From positions 62,001 through 126,000 of the forward strand of contig NZ_CP040273.1 of assembly GCF_013393905.1 (NCBI RefSeq): a DNA stretch of 64,000 nucleotides. The letters are read 5' to 3'. Positions 1 through 9,000 of this stretch are shown piece after piece. This stretch comes from Nostoc sp. C052. GTDB taxonomy: Bacteria; Cyanobacteriota; Cyanobacteriia; Cyanobacteriales; Nostocaceae. The notes under the pieces are model-generated. The model had not been told where the DNA came from and did not search any database. It was given only the letters and a program-made list of their open reading frames with translations. Every line of letters begins with the position of its first letter. Within the stretch, counting starts at the first letter, position 1. The translations under genes were made by a program, and so were the position numbers.

Positions 1-430
1 CATTATATATTGCTAAAAAATGGATATCTTTAAGTAGTTTAATAATATTAAGTGTTGTGACATTTTTGGTAGACACTACTGTTTCATAACAATCAATCTG
101 CCAATATTGGAATTCTTCATAGCTATCAGTCAACTCAATTTCTAAATACTTGGTTAATTCTGGTGAGGGTAGGGGCTGATTATTGGTGGTTGGTAAGGCA
201 AAGTATTTAGGAGATATGCGTTGGGAAAATTTAGTATTGTCTTCTTTAATTCCCAATTCTTGTACTAAAAAGGCGATTAATTGGGATTCTACCAAGTGTC
301 CAGGATGAATTTTTTGACTATTGGTGTGACTTTTTTGGGATAATTGAGTTTCTACCCACAAGTAAAAAGACCCTGACTGAATAAAGTCAGTTTCCTCGTT
401 TGGTATCCAGGTGCCATGAAGTATTCTCAT
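1..430 (-). CDS. SNF2/DEAD-box helicase, N-terminal part only (runs off left edge)
   Basis: Reading leftward from an ATG at 430, an open frame continues to the window edge for about 143 codons. The protein starts MRILHGTWIP and soon has SFYLWVET, which resembles the opening of the cyanobacterial HepA-like SNF2 helicases (accessory N-terminal domain before the ATPase core). The helicase motifs themselves would lie outside the window, so the call rests on the N-terminus alone. Role by family: an ATP-dependent DNA or chromatin-remodelling-type helicase in the cytoplasm. The upstream 430-585 gap separates it from the partition genes transcribed in the same direction. Confidence 0.6.
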   Translation of the reverse strand, partial: MRILHGTWIPNEETDFIQSGSFYLWVETQLSQKSHTNSQKIHPGHLVESQLIAFLVQELGIKEDNTKFSQRISPKYFALPTTNNQPLPSPELTKYLEIELTDSYEEFQYWQIDCYETVVSTKNVTTLNIIKLLKDIHFLAIYN

Positions 431-584
431 AGTTATAATGCCTCTGGATTGTTTGGAAATTCACGCGCCTTAGAATTACTTTAGCAAACAGAGGTGCTAG
501 AACTATTTTCTTTATGCAAAAGAAAGCGATGACGCTATCGTGCGATCGCTTGTTCAGAAATCAGACATAAATCCTACATTTTGG

Positions 585-884
585 CTACAAATCAAAGTCA
601 AGACTGAATGTTTCACCATCAGAATCTTCTTCTTCCTCCTCTGCGAATTCTGCGAATGGAGTTGCAGTCCTTGAAGAGAGTTTGTTATCTTCTGTATTAA
701 TCGGGGTGAAAGTCGCTTGTTGTGTGGGAAACGCACCCTTTCTGAAAGCAAAATAGCAATCAATAATAAAGTAAAGCGTCTCCAGGTAACTCTTGCCTAG
801 TTGCTGTGATTCGGCAAATATCCGCTCACGGTAGCTATCTTTGATCCGAACTTTTTCTGGGGTTAAGTCAAGTTTGTCTGCCAT
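585..884 (-). CDS. ParR-like small partner of the actin-like partition protein
   Basis: A protein of about 99 residues directly downstream of the actin-like gene. The upstream gene ends in TGA at 892-890, and an alternative GTG start at 893 overlaps that stop; I prefer the ATG at 884 (MADKLDL). No Shine-Dalgarno clearly decides between them. The first half is basic and helical (PEKVRIKDSYRERIF), compatible with a DNA-binding domain; the last 20 residues are strongly acidic (EEEEEDSDGE). In ParMRC-type systems the gene after parM encodes the centromere-binding adaptor that links the DNA to the filament. Sequence similarity to a named ParR was not recognised, so the function is inferred from position, size and composition. 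Confidence 0.5.
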   Translation of the reverse strand: MADKLDLTPEKVRIKDSYRERIFAESQQLGKSYLETLYFIIDCYFAFRKGAFPTQQATFTPINTEDNKLSSRTATPFAEFAEEEEEDSDGETFSLDFDL

Positions 885-889
885 TGCGA

Positions 890-1849
890 TCACTTAATAG
901 ATGTAGATGCTGGATTCTTGCTGGTGATGGTTTTTGCCATCTCTAAAAGCCCAGAGACATTGGCTTCTACCGGATTGTCCAGGATTTTGAAGCCGTTTTT
1001 CTCCAACAGCTTCTTAAATCCTGGTAAGAGACAGCCTCCACCTATCGCCCAGATTTCATCCCCTTGGTGCTTGGCATCCAATGTCAGATTCACCACTTTC
1101 TTCAAGTATTTTTCATACCAATCTTTTAAACTTGCACTGTATATATCTTTGATATCAATGTCACGGCTGTACCTGGTATGTCCCATCTCCAGACAAAATC
1201 GGATCTTGGAAGCATCCCCGATTTTCCCCCCATTTAGATGTTTCATTTTTTGGGAAATATCATCGATGAGAACTTCTACACCAATGGGGTAGGCAGTGTG
1301 AACTTCTCGCTGACCTCGGTTGTAACGAGAATATAGGGTTGTTCCATTACCAAAGTCTAAAATTGTTAATTTTTTCGGTAGTGGATGCCCAAACAATGCA
1401 CCCATACCCTCTAGTACAACTTTCAGCACTTCTACTTTCACGTCTGATTGTTTGCCAGCAAGTATTGGCTGATATTCTCCATTGAGTACTTTTTGTAATT
1501 CTTCAGCCAGACCAACATCATGTAAGCTGACGACTAATTTTAAGTGCCAAGCCTTACGGTGTGGCAGATGTGCCAATGCACCCAATAAAGTCAACAACGC
1601 ATTATTTACTTTATTTTCATTGTTGTCTGTGTTGCGGTCAAAATAATTTCCTGTACGGTAAGCAGACTCTCCAACTGTATAAGCACTACCGTTAAAAACT
1701 ACACGTCCTGGCACATCTTCCATCTCGGCATTAGTTATATAGCTGGGCACACGAACTACTTCAAAGCCATCGACTAAAAGTTTGAGGCTTCCGTAACCGT
1801 TATCGAAACCCGCAGGAAAAATTTTTTGTAAGGTGTGAATGTTTGACAT
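890..1849 (-). CDS. ParM/Alp-type actin-like plasmid segregation ATPase
   Basis: A protein of about 319 residues with the actin-fold nucleotide-binding signatures in order: phosphate-1 loop FDNGYGSLKL near the N-terminus, phosphate-2 motif ILDFGNGTT in the middle, and adenosine motif AIGGGCLLPG near residue 270. The family polymerises with ATP and pushes plasmid copies apart. The start is the ATG at 1849, because a GGAG lies five bases upstream; the open frame extends to a TTG at 1858. It forms a two-gene unit with the small acidic protein downstream. The repeat-rich 1980-2115 region upstream could be its promoter and centromere. The actin-like fold is clear; which Alp/ParM subfamily it belongs to is not. 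Confidence 0.8.
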   Translation of the reverse strand: MSNIHTLQKIFPAGFDNGYGSLKLLVDGFEVVRVPSYITNAEMEDVPGRVVFNGSAYTVGESAYRTGNYFDRNTDNNENKVNNALLTLLGALAHLPHRKAWHLKLVVSLHDVGLAEELQKVLNGEYQPILAGKQSDVKVEVLKVVLEGMGALFGHPLPKKLTILDFGNGTTLYSRYNRGQREVHTAYPIGVEVLIDDISQKMKHLNGGKIGDASKIRFCLEMGHTRYSRDIDIKDIYSASLKDWYEKYLKKVVNLTLDAKHQGDEIWAIGGGCLLPGFKKLLEKNGFKILDNPVEANVSGLLEMAKTITSKNPASTSIK

Positions 1850-1984
1850 CTGCTCCAAGGTAATACGCTTTGATTTGTGAAAGTTATCTGTTCAGATAAT
1901 TTGGGGGAGTAGGGGAGAGAAGAATAAAATAACTCCCCCTTTTTGATCCAGACTCAAGAGTTTATCATAACCCCTTGGGGGCTA

Positions 1985-2115
1985 AGTGGGGTATAAAATC
2001 TCAGTCATTCAAATGTACCCCATATAGCACCTATATATATCCTATATAGGGGTCAAAATGTCACCAAAGTCCTGAGCTATTGTTGGGGTATACATAGCCC
2101 CCACATAGCCCCCAG
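1985..2115. repeat. C-rich/TATA inverted repeats upstream of the actin-like partition genes (parC candidate)
   Basis: The roughly 400-base gap 1859-2265 has no gene. It contains an imperfect inverted repeat, ACCCCATATAG at 2017-2027 against CTATATAGGGGT at 2042-2053, further GGGGTATA words near 1998 and 2087, and a tandem CATAGCCCCC at about 2094-2113. Centromeres of actin-type partition loci are usually short repeats just upstream of the operon, so this is a reasonable parC/operator candidate. A TTTGATTTATACTTTA word at 2177-2192 matches the leaders of two sigma-factor genes in this window. Confidence 0.4.
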
Positions 2116-2265
2116 TAGGATTTTTTGAAATCTTTTTATCAATGCAGCAGAAATTAATTTAGATCATCGTTGACTCTTTGATTTATACTTTACTATCAAT
2201 TTTTTGTTGAAAAGCAATTCAGTTTTGATCTTTAACTTCTTGCTGACTACGTAACGAGTGGGTTA

Positions 2266-2778
2266 TTACTTGCTTACAGGTTCAGCTTTCTCTACTGAAT
2301 TATCATTCACACCCAAAGTCAATTCCAAAGGAGTTTTTTGGGGGTAAGCTTTTACCACTTGTCGATAAACATCATAATTAGTAGGTAGTGTCTGCTGAGA
2401 ATTACCCACTCCATAAGTCAGTTTGTACTTTACATCTTTCACTAATTCAGGTTTTCCTATCTCTTCTTGAGGTCTTTTACGTTGTTCAACTTCATCAACA
2501 CTTGGCCGCGGCGGTAAAGTAGGCCACCATAACCCTCTGTCATCTGGGCCAACAACGGCTCCTGCCGGTTTCAATCCATTCCGATTCAACATTGAAGTAT
2601 TCGCAAAGATTTCAATGCGTGGCTGTGGTTGGCTAGTTAGATCATTGGCATACTTGACTTGCCAGGTGTAACTGGTGAGTGCTGTAGCTTCATACTGTTC
2701 AGCAGTAGTAGTGCTGCAACTAGTTAGTATCAGTGCCGTTAGTGCAGTTATTAAGGGTACAATTTTCAACTTTTGCAT
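2266..2778 (-). CDS. Small secreted lipoprotein
   Basis: About 170 residues beginning MQKLKIVPLITALTALI, a hydrophobic signal segment followed by the lipobox LTSC, so cleavage and lipid attachment at that Cys are predicted, with the mature protein on the periplasmic side of a membrane. The start at 2778 is chosen because it places the signal peptide at the N-terminus and leaves a 19-base gap to the upstream gene; a longer frame would overlap it. The mature part is Pro-rich with no recognised domain. It may form a unit with the zinc-ribbon gene at 2798-3205. The lipoprotein nature is seen in the sequence; the function is unknown. Confidence 0.6.
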   Translation of the reverse strand: MQKLKIVPLITALTALILTSCSTTTAEQYEATALTSYTWQVKYANDLTSQPQPRIEIFANTSMLNRNGLKPAGAVVGPDDRGLWWPTLPPRPSVDEVEQRKRPQEEIGKPELVKDVKYKLTYGVGNSQQTLPTNYDVYRQVVKAYPQKTPLELTLGVNDNSVEKAEPVSK

Positions 2779-2797
2779 TATCAATCGTGAATATCTT

Positions 2798-3205
2798 TCA
2801 CCAATCACTCTTCAAGAGGAAGTGTGCCATCATTGCTGCCAAGGAGAAGGAATCGCTGTTGCCCTTAAGCACTTCCCTTGCTTGCAGCCTAATCGCTGTT
2901 TGCTCACAGTTGGGGCATTTTACCTTTGTAAAAATCACTGAAGGTCGTCCTTTGTACTCGCCCATTACGGGATCTCCGGTGTACTCGCTGATTATCCCCT
3001 GCTTGCAGTGATAGCACTCGAATATCACACGTCCTACCTCCGAGTTGCAATCCAGAAATTGCATGTGCTGACAGGGTTCTGGCGGTAATTCTGGTTCTTC
3101 GGGGCGGTCTTGAAAGGGTATATAAGGTTTGGTTGCTGGTGGTGAATCTTTTTTTTTCTTGTTGCGCTTGCCAGTCACCTGCGGCTCAACTTTTGGCGGC
3201 TTCAT
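2798..3205 (-). CDS. Zinc-ribbon-like hypothetical protein
   Basis: 135 residues. The N-terminal 40 are basic and Pro-rich (KRNKKKKD), followed by a Cys-containing core: CQHMQFLDC, then CYHCKQG and, about 40 residues later, CPNCEQT. The two CxxC knuckles suggest a zinc-binding ribbon. The family is not recognised. It lies just upstream of the lipoprotein gene in the same direction, so co-transcription is likely. A nucleic-acid-binding role is plausible from the basic tail plus ribbon, but that is inference only. Confidence 0.5.
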   Translation of the reverse strand: MKPPKVEPQVTGKRNKKKKDSPPATKPYIPFQDRPEEPELPPEPCQHMQFLDCNSEVGRVIFECYHCKQGIISEYTGDPVMGEYKGRPSVIFTKVKCPNCEQTAIRLQAREVLKGNSDSFSLAAMMAHFLLKSDW

Positions 3206-3387
3206 GGGTTTTTCCTCGACAGGGGGATGGTCAGGCTGTTACTGAGTTTTGAGTTATTCATCAACTAAAGTCAAATCAGATTTAACAGATGAGGTAATGG
3301 GTTTGGGCTGTTGCTGTTTTGATGGTTTAGATGGACGTTGGGTTGATTTCAATTTAATTTAGTTTATTTCTCAATCCTTAAAAAATG

Positions 3388-3409
3388 TGTCGTATTTTAA
3401 AATACGACA
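3388..3409. promoter_or_regulatory. Perfect 22-bp palindrome, distal par operator or parS candidate
   Basis: TGTCGTATTTT followed by its exact reverse complement AAAATACGACA, with no mismatch over 22 bases. It lies 84 bases before the parA start codon and has a degenerate second copy at 3460-3481. A symmetric site of this size suits binding by a dimeric regulator such as ParB, a ParA with a DNA-binding function, or a ribbon-helix-helix protein. Confidence 0.6.
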
Positions 3410-3459
3410 GAAATAGGTGACAAATACAAATGCATGATATACATTTTTCAAAAGCTTAA

Positions 3460-3481
3460 TGTCGAATTTCAAAATCCGACA
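3460..3481. promoter_or_regulatory. Imperfect 22-bp palindrome overlapping the parA leader
   Basis: Second copy of the 3388-3409 palindrome: TGTCGAATTTC then AAAATCCGACA, keeping the outer TGTCG/CGACA arms with two mismatched pairs inside. It ends 11 bases before the parA ATG, so occupancy would block ribosome access or transcription. This suggests autoregulation of parAB. Confidence 0.55.
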
Positions 3482-3492
3482 AAAAAACTGAT

Positions 3493-4284
3493 ATGAAGCA
3501 GATAGTTCTCTCACTGATAGCTAACGCAGGCGGTGTAGGTAAAACTACACTCAGTGTACACCTTGCATACGAGATAGTTCGGCGTGGCTTTTCTGTAGCA
3601 ATACTTGACTTAGATCCACAACGCTCTTTAGATGTGTTTTGTGGGGTACCACCTGCTGAAGTATCTAATACTCTAGTCAAAGCATTTTCCAAAGATTTTA
3701 AGGGGGATTGGAAATTAATTTCGGTTTGGGAAGAATCAAAAATTCAAGTCTGCCAAGGACATCCATTAATGGCTGAAATGGCCAACGAATTAGTAATTAG
3801 GAAACGAGGAGAGTACACACTTAGCGATCGCTTAAAAAACTACCCATTACCTCATAACTTAGTAATCTTGGATTGTCCGGCCACATTGGGAATGCTGAAT
3901 GTTAATGCTTTAGCCGCTTCAACTCACATATTAGTTCCAGTGCAATTAGAAATGAAAGCGATTTCTGGTTCAGCAGAATTGGTAGAATGGTGCATTTCAA
4001 CCAGTGATGAGTTACAGTTATCACCTCGTCCACCAATTTTAGGGTTTGTGCCAAGTATGTATGATGATACCGTAGCGATGCACAGACAATATCTAGAGCA
4101 ATTACCAGAAATCACTGAACATTTACAATTGAAACTTTACCCCAAAGTTCGTTGTTCCAATGAATTCAAAAATGCTAGCGCTCACGGGCTACCTTTACAA
4201 AAATACCGTCCCAAACATCCTGCTTGTAAAGATTTTAAGCAAATTACAGATGATTTAGTTGCTTTAATTAAGGAGAAAAAATAA
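3493..4284 (+). CDS. parA: ParA-type partition ATPase
   Basis: 263 residues with the deviant Walker A motif ANAGGVGKTTLS at residues 10-21, Walker A' ILDLDPQ around residue 39, and ILDCPATLG near residue 125. These are hallmarks of ParA/MinD ATPases. ParA binds DNA non-specifically with ATP and is released by ParB bound at parS, which moves plasmid copies apart. It has no N-terminal helix-turn-helix extension, like the small type Ib/chromosomal-like ParAs. parB follows after 2 bases, so the two genes are one operon. The two palindromes upstream probably regulate it. Confidence 0.9.
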   Translation: MKQIVLSLIANAGGVGKTTLSVHLAYEIVRRGFSVAILDLDPQRSLDVFCGVPPAEVSNTLVKAFSKDFKGDWKLISVWEESKIQVCQGHPLMAEMANELVIRKRGEYTLSDRLKNYPLPHNLVILDCPATLGMLNVNALAASTHILVPVQLEMKAISGSAELVEWCISTSDELQLSPRPPILGFVPSMYDDTVAMHRQYLEQLPEITEHLQLKLYPKVRCSNEFKNASAHGLPLQKYRPKHPACKDFKQITDDLVALIKEKK

Positions 4285-4286
4285 TC

Positions 4287-5405
4287 GTGGCTTTGCCTAA
4301 AATTGCTAGTAAATTTAGTAGTGCAGTTCAAAAAACTGAGCAAGAACAAAAAATTGCTGAACTTCAAATAGAAATAGAAAGACTCAGAACCGCACAATCT
4401 CCTGAATTAGAGAATGAACTGCAAAAACTCCGAGAACAACTTCAAAATCAATCAGGAGAAGTACAAGTTGATTTAAATCTCATTGACCCGAATCCTGATC
4501 AGCCTCGGCAGACAATTACACCAGAGTTAATACAAGCAAAAGCACGATTACTCAAAAAACACGGGCAGATTTCAGCAGTCATCTTAGTCAGACAGAGTAA
4601 TGGTCGTTACATACTGTTAGATGGGCAGCTACGTACTGAAGGAGCTAAATTACTAGGCTGGTCAACTATTCGTGCAGTAATAGTGGCAATGCCTAATGAC
4701 TTAGATCAATCTGCATTACTAACTTTTCTTGGCTTTGAAGACTTGAATCCTTTAGATAAAGCAGAGGCAGTATTTAAAGAAGTAATGAAGTCCGCTAATT
4801 TGACAATGGATGAAGTTTCCACAATGTTGGGAACGGTAATTAAAAGAATAGAGAGAAATGGAAATAGTAAAGAGCTAGCAAAATTGATGGCTGTTAGCGT
4901 CGATGAACAGCAACAGGGCTTAGAACTACTGGAAATTACAGGTAAAGAACAGAGTCTACTACTAGTGCTGCTAGAGTTGGGGTTAAATCCTAGTTCTGTG
5001 AAAGCTAATCTAATGCCGATGCTTTATCTGCCTCAAGATTTAAAACAGGTCATCAGGCAGCATGGACTCAAAGGCGCTCATGCTTTAGCATTGGCAACTC
5101 TATCTGCCAAGGCATTAGACATCTCCGAAAATCAAGCAGCATCCGAACGGATTGCAGCAACAGATGAAGTCTTAAAGAAAAATCTGACAGTAGCAGAAAC
5201 TCGTGAACTGGTTAGAAAAATTAGGATCAAGTATTTAAAGTCAAATGAACAAGAGTTAAAAGAGGTAAAAATAATATTTCAAAAAGTTAATGGAATTTCT
5301 GGAGATTTGCTTAAAAAAGCTAGTAGTAAACAGCTTCACGAAATGCGCTCTCTTTTTCAGCAGAAATTACAAGAAATTGACAAAGTTATTGCTACAAGTA
5401 AATAA
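4287..5405 (+). CDS. parB: ParB-like partition protein
   Basis: 372 residues from a GTG start preceded by AAGGAG at 4270-4275. A coiled-coil-prone N-terminus (QKIAELQIEIERL) leads into a ParB/sulfiredoxin-type domain, VDLNLIDPNPDQPRQ, then GRYILLDGQLR, the usual ParB N-terminal nuclease-fold box (about residues 68-150). A helical segment DEVSTMLGTVIKRIER (about 173-188) would be the helix-turn-helix for parS binding. The C-terminal half is helical with a further coiled coil. It works with ParA directly upstream. The domain order is typical. The DNA site is not proven, but the palindromes at 3388 and 3460 are the obvious candidates. Confidence 0.85.
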   Translation: MALPKIASKFSSAVQKTEQEQKIAELQIEIERLRTAQSPELENELQKLREQLQNQSGEVQVDLNLIDPNPDQPRQTITPELIQAKARLLKKHGQISAVILVRQSNGRYILLDGQLRTEGAKLLGWSTIRAVIVAMPNDLDQSALLTFLGFEDLNPLDKAEAVFKEVMKSANLTMDEVSTMLGTVIKRIERNGNSKELAKLMAVSVDEQQQGLELLEITGKEQSLLLVLLELGLNPSSVKANLMPMLYLPQDLKQVIRQHGLKGAHALALATLSAKALDISENQAASERIAATDEVLKKNLTVAETRELVRKIRIKYLKSNEQELKEVKIIFQKVNGISGDLLKKASSKQLHEMRSLFQQKLQEIDKVIATSK

Positions 5406-5591
5406 ATTCAATATTCTTACTTTTACTTTTACAAATTGTTTCATAGGAGTAAGTTAAGCTAATCGGAGAAATTAGGGTGAGTTCTCGATGACACTAAGAC
5501 TGGGTGTGTGGTTTAGTATTTATGTACTATAGTTCGCTGAATTCCAGTATTATATACAATGATGTGCTGTGCGGCATCTGAATCATAAGCA

Positions 5592-7820
5592 ATGTCCACT
5601 CCTCCTAATCTTTCCCCTCAACAAGTAAGCGCCTTTCCTCAAAACGAAACAATCATCGGAGTCGTAGAACGTTTAACTTTTTACTCTGCTGAGTCAGGTT
5701 ACACGGTGGCAAGGCTGACTCGCCCACGTAGTACCGAACTCACAACAATTGTCGGCAGCTTCGCCAATATTCAGCCAGGGCAGACTTTACAACTAACTGG
5801 TTTCTGGCGTGACCATCCACAATTTGGGCCACAGTTCCAAGTAGTCAACTACAAAGAAACCAAACCAGCCACTCTCACCGGAATTGAGAAATATTTAGGC
5901 AGTGGACTCATAAAAGGTGTTGGGCCAGTAACAGCCAAACGCATCGTAGCTCACTTCGGGCTTGAAACCCTGGACATCATCGAAAACCAGATAGAGCGAT
6001 TAATTGAAGTTCAGGGCATCGCTAAAAAGCGGATTACTTTAATCAAAAACGCCTGGTCAACTCAAAAAGCCATCAAAGAAGTAATGGTATTTCTCCAGGG
6101 GCATGGTGTTTCTACCACTTATGCTGTGAAGATTTACAAGCAATATAAGGATGAGGCGATCGCTACAGTAACCCATAATCCTTACCAGCTAGCAGCCGAC
6201 ATCTACGGTATTGGCTTTCTGACTGCTGACAAGATTGCGAGAAATATCGGAATTGCGCCTGACTCAGAATTTCGTTACCGTGCGGGAATTATGCACTGTC
6301 TAAGTGTTGCCGCCGAAGATGGTCACTGTTACCTGCCACAAACCGAACTGATTGAGTCGGTAATCAAACTGCTGACAACCGAATCTCATCAGTCCACAGA
6401 AGAAGCGGTTGCGATCATTATTAAAGATATGGCTCTGGCAGACGAGCTGATTAGAGAGTGGGATGAGAATAAAACCCTACTTTGCTACAAACCGACTTAC
6501 TTTCATACTGAACAGAATTTAGCTCAACTGATCCGCCAACGCTTGGAAAAACCTGTTGGCACTGACATTGAGCGTGTGCGTGATTGGATTGACCGCTTTA
6601 CAGCCAGCCGGAAAATCCAGCTTTCAGAACAGCAACGCCAAGCTGTAGAAACAGCAGCCTATTCCAAAATCATGATCCTCACTGGTGGCCCTGGCGTTGG
6701 AAAGACCTTCACAACTCACACCATTGTCAGCCTGTGGAAAGCAATGGGGAAATCTATTGCAATGGCAGCACCCACTGGACGGGCTGCTCAACGTTTGGGT
6801 GAAATGACTGGGCTGGAAGCTAAAACTATTCATCGCTTGTTAGAATTTGACCCCCGCTCAAGGGGTTTCAAGCGTGATAGCGAAAATCCTTTACCCCACA
6901 CGGCAATTATCGCTGATGAAGCTTCGATGCTTGATTTGTTTCTGGCTTACTCCTTGGTTAAAGCAGTATTGGCTGGCGCTCTACTATTGTTGGTGGGTGA
7001 CATTGACCAGCTACCATCTGTGGGCCCAGGTCAAATACTTGCTGATTTTATTAATTCTGGTTGCGTGCCAGTAGTGCGGTTAACTCAGGTATTCCGCCAA
7101 GCTCAAACAAGTGCAATTATCACTGCTGCTCATCAGATTAATCGAGGAATTTATCCCACAATTGAACCGATTTCCGACAATCCTGTGTCCGACTGTATTT
7201 GGCATGGCGGCGGACATCAGCCTGAACATGGAGTGCAGGCAATCTGCGAGTTGATTACCGATTTGATTCCACGCTTAGGTTTTAATCCTGCCACTGATGT
7301 GCAAGTCCTTTGCCCGATGACACGGGGAGTAATCGGGACTCGTAACCTGAACACAGTATTGCAGCAGTTGATCAACCCACCCAGCCCCAACAAGGTGGAG
7401 ATCAACAGAGGTGGGAATTTGTTACGCGATGGCGATCGCATTATCCAGCTAACCAACGACTACGACCGCGAAGTTTTCAACGGCGACTTGGGAATAATCC
7501 TCACCATTGATACTGTCGAGCAGGAAGTTACAGTACTGTATGGTGAGCGGACTGTAGTTTACGATTACGCTGATCTGAATGAAATTGCCCTTGCCTGGAG
7601 CATTTCTATTCATAAAAGCCAAGGCTCAGAATATCCGGTGATAGTTCTGCCAATCTATATGCAGCACTATATGATGTTGACCCGGAACCTGTTTTACACC
7701 GGGCTGACCCGTGCCAAGAAGTTAGCGATCGTGGTTGGAGCAAAAAAAGCGATATCTCTGGCGGTGCGCTCTACTGATGATCAAAAGCGCTACACAAGGT
7801 TAAAGCAGAGGTTACTTTAG
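5592..7820 (+). CDS. recD2: RecD2-type superfamily 1 DNA helicase
   Basis: 742 residues, the usual size for RecD2-like helicases outside RecBCD. The N-terminal region has the OB-like segment and tandem helix-hairpin-helix repeats (LGSGLIKGVGPVTAKRIV, then a second VQGIAKKRI). Walker A LTGGPGVGKTFTT sits near residue 365, Walker B IIADEASMLD near 440, and motif V/VI region IHKSQGSEYP followed by LTRAKK at the C-terminus. By family it is a 5'-3' ATP-dependent helicase in DNA repair or plasmid DNA processing. It is separated by 186 bases from parB and precedes a sigma factor gene. No recB or recC is seen nearby. All main motifs are intact. Confidence 0.85.
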   Translation: MSTPPNLSPQQVSAFPQNETIIGVVERLTFYSAESGYTVARLTRPRSTELTTIVGSFANIQPGQTLQLTGFWRDHPQFGPQFQVVNYKETKPATLTGIEKYLGSGLIKGVGPVTAKRIVAHFGLETLDIIENQIERLIEVQGIAKKRITLIKNAWSTQKAIKEVMVFLQGHGVSTTYAVKIYKQYKDEAIATVTHNPYQLAADIYGIGFLTADKIARNIGIAPDSEFRYRAGIMHCLSVAAEDGHCYLPQTELIESVIKLLTTESHQSTEEAVAIIIKDMALADELIREWDENKTLLCYKPTYFHTEQNLAQLIRQRLEKPVGTDIERVRDWIDRFTASRKIQLSEQQRQAVETAAYSKIMILTGGPGVGKTFTTHTIVSLWKAMGKSIAMAAPTGRAAQRLGEMTGLEAKTIHRLLEFDPRSRGFKRDSENPLPHTAIIADEASMLDLFLAYSLVKAVLAGALLLLVGDIDQLPSVGPGQILADFINSGCVPVVRLTQVFRQAQTSAIITAAHQINRGIYPTIEPISDNPVSDCIWHGGGHQPEHGVQAICELITDLIPRLGFNPATDVQVLCPMTRGVIGTRNLNTVLQQLINPPSPNKVEINRGGNLLRDGDRIIQLTNDYDREVFNGDLGIILTIDTVEQEVTVLYGERTVVYDYADLNEIALAWSISIHKSQGSEYPVIVLPIYMQHYMMLTRNLFYTGLTRAKKLAIVVGAKKAISLAVRSTDDQKRYTRLKQRLL

Positions 7821-7878
7821 GCAGGACTGCATTGGTAATATGTTTTGGTTCTTCAAAATAGAAAACTTTATTGAGCTA

Positions 7879-7895
7879 TTTGATTTATACTTTTA
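7879..7895 (+). promoter_or_regulatory. Conserved leader motif upstream of sigma factor gene 1
   Basis: TTTGATTTATACTTTTA, 33 bases before the start codon. The same word stands at 43926-43942, also 33 bases before sigma gene 3, and at 2177-2192. It contains TATACT, a good -10-like hexamer. Conservation beside two diverged paralogues suggests a shared promoter or regulator site. Confidence 0.5.
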
Positions 7896-7927
7896 AATTC
7901 CTTGGTTTAAAAAAGTGTTGATTTTGT

Positions 7928-8878
7928 ATGTCCAGCCTGAGTTCAGACATGGTTCGCATCTATTTACAAGAAATTGGTAAGTATCCTCTATTAAAACCAG
8001 ACGAGGAAATTGCTTATGCAAGACTTGTACAAGAAATGATTGCCATTGAGCAATCTAAAAATGAACTCACTCAACAGCTAGAGCGTGAACCAACAATGAC
8101 AGAATTAGCCAACACTGTTGAAAAAACCGAAACACAAGTCAGATCAGCACTACACCTTGGTCAAAAGGCTAAACAAAAAATGGTGACAGCTAACCTGCGG
8201 CTGGTAGTATCTGTTGCCAAGAAATACCAGAACCGGAATTTGGAATTCTTAGATTTGATCCAAGAAGGAGCAATCGGTTTACAAAGGGGTATAGAAAAGT
8301 TTGATCCCAATCGGGGTTATAGACTCTCAACTTACGCCTACTGGTGGATTAGTCAAGCTATAACAAGAGCAATTGCAGAACAATCCCGCACTATTAGATT
8401 GCCTGTTCATCTCACTGACATACTTAATAAAATCAAGAAAGTGCAGCGAGAAAGCTTTCAAAAACTTGGCCGCCATGCCACTGCTGAAGAAATCGCAAAA
8501 TCATTAAACCTAAGCACAGATAAGCTTCGAGAATATCTTGCCGCTTCTCGTACAGCTATCTCTTTAAATAAACAAGTTGGAGATGAGCAAGAGACAGAGT
8601 TGGGCGAAATTTTAGCAGACGTTGGTGTTTCACCAGAAAAACTGCTCACCCAAGAACTTTTATCCCAAGATGTGGCTAAATTCTTAGAACCACTAACACC
8701 TATACAGCGTCAAGTGTTGACTTTAAGCTTTGGGCTTGATAACGATCAGCATTTCAATCTCGCTCAGATTGGGCAACAGCTAAATCTTAGCCGAGAAAGG
8801 ATTCGTCAAATCCAGGTCAAAGCTATAAGTATTCTCCGCCATCGACAAAACGACATACAAGAGTATTTATTTGAATGA
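7928..8878 (+). CDS. RNA polymerase sigma factor, RpoD-like group 2 (copy 1)
   Basis: 316 residues. Region 1.2 is at the N-terminus (DMVRIYLQEIGKYPLL), then region 2 with DLIQEGAIGLQRGIEKFD and YWWISQAITRAI for -10 recognition, region 3, and region 4 with a helix-turn-helix NLSRERIRQIQVKA for -35 recognition. It lacks region 1.1, as cyanobacterial group 2 sigma factors do. It would direct RNA polymerase to a subset of promoters, perhaps including plasmid genes. It is closest to the truncated copy at 43975, sharing the opening residues and promoter motif. A bidirectional terminator follows at 9001. Confidence 0.9.
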   Translation: MSSLSSDMVRIYLQEIGKYPLLKPDEEIAYARLVQEMIAIEQSKNELTQQLEREPTMTELANTVEKTETQVRSALHLGQKAKQKMVTANLRLVVSVAKKYQNRNLEFLDLIQEGAIGLQRGIEKFDPNRGYRLSTYAYWWISQAITRAIAEQSRTIRLPVHLTDILNKIKKVQRESFQKLGRHATAEEIAKSLNLSTDKLREYLAASRTAISLNKQVGDEQETELGEILADVGVSPEKLLTQELLSQDVAKFLEPLTPIQRQVLTLSFGLDNDQHFNLAQIGQQLNLSRERIRQIQVKAISILRHRQNDIQEYLFE

Positions 8879-9000
8879 ACCATTATGTAAAAATAAGTTG
8901 TACAAATTTCAGTAGACCGAAAAGTTTGACGTAGCTGCTATATCTGCCCCTTTTTTGGTGCAAAATGTGAGACCATCACACTCTTGTTTGAGCAAAAAAT

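Noticed and set aside
918..1292. Open frame on the plus strand opposite the ParM-like gene
   Set aside because: It is antisense to a well-supported gene, and its protein has no recognisable motif.
1985..2115. Replication origin with iterons
   Set aside because: Repeats are too few and too irregular, and no replication initiator gene is adjacent; a centromere or operator is more likely.
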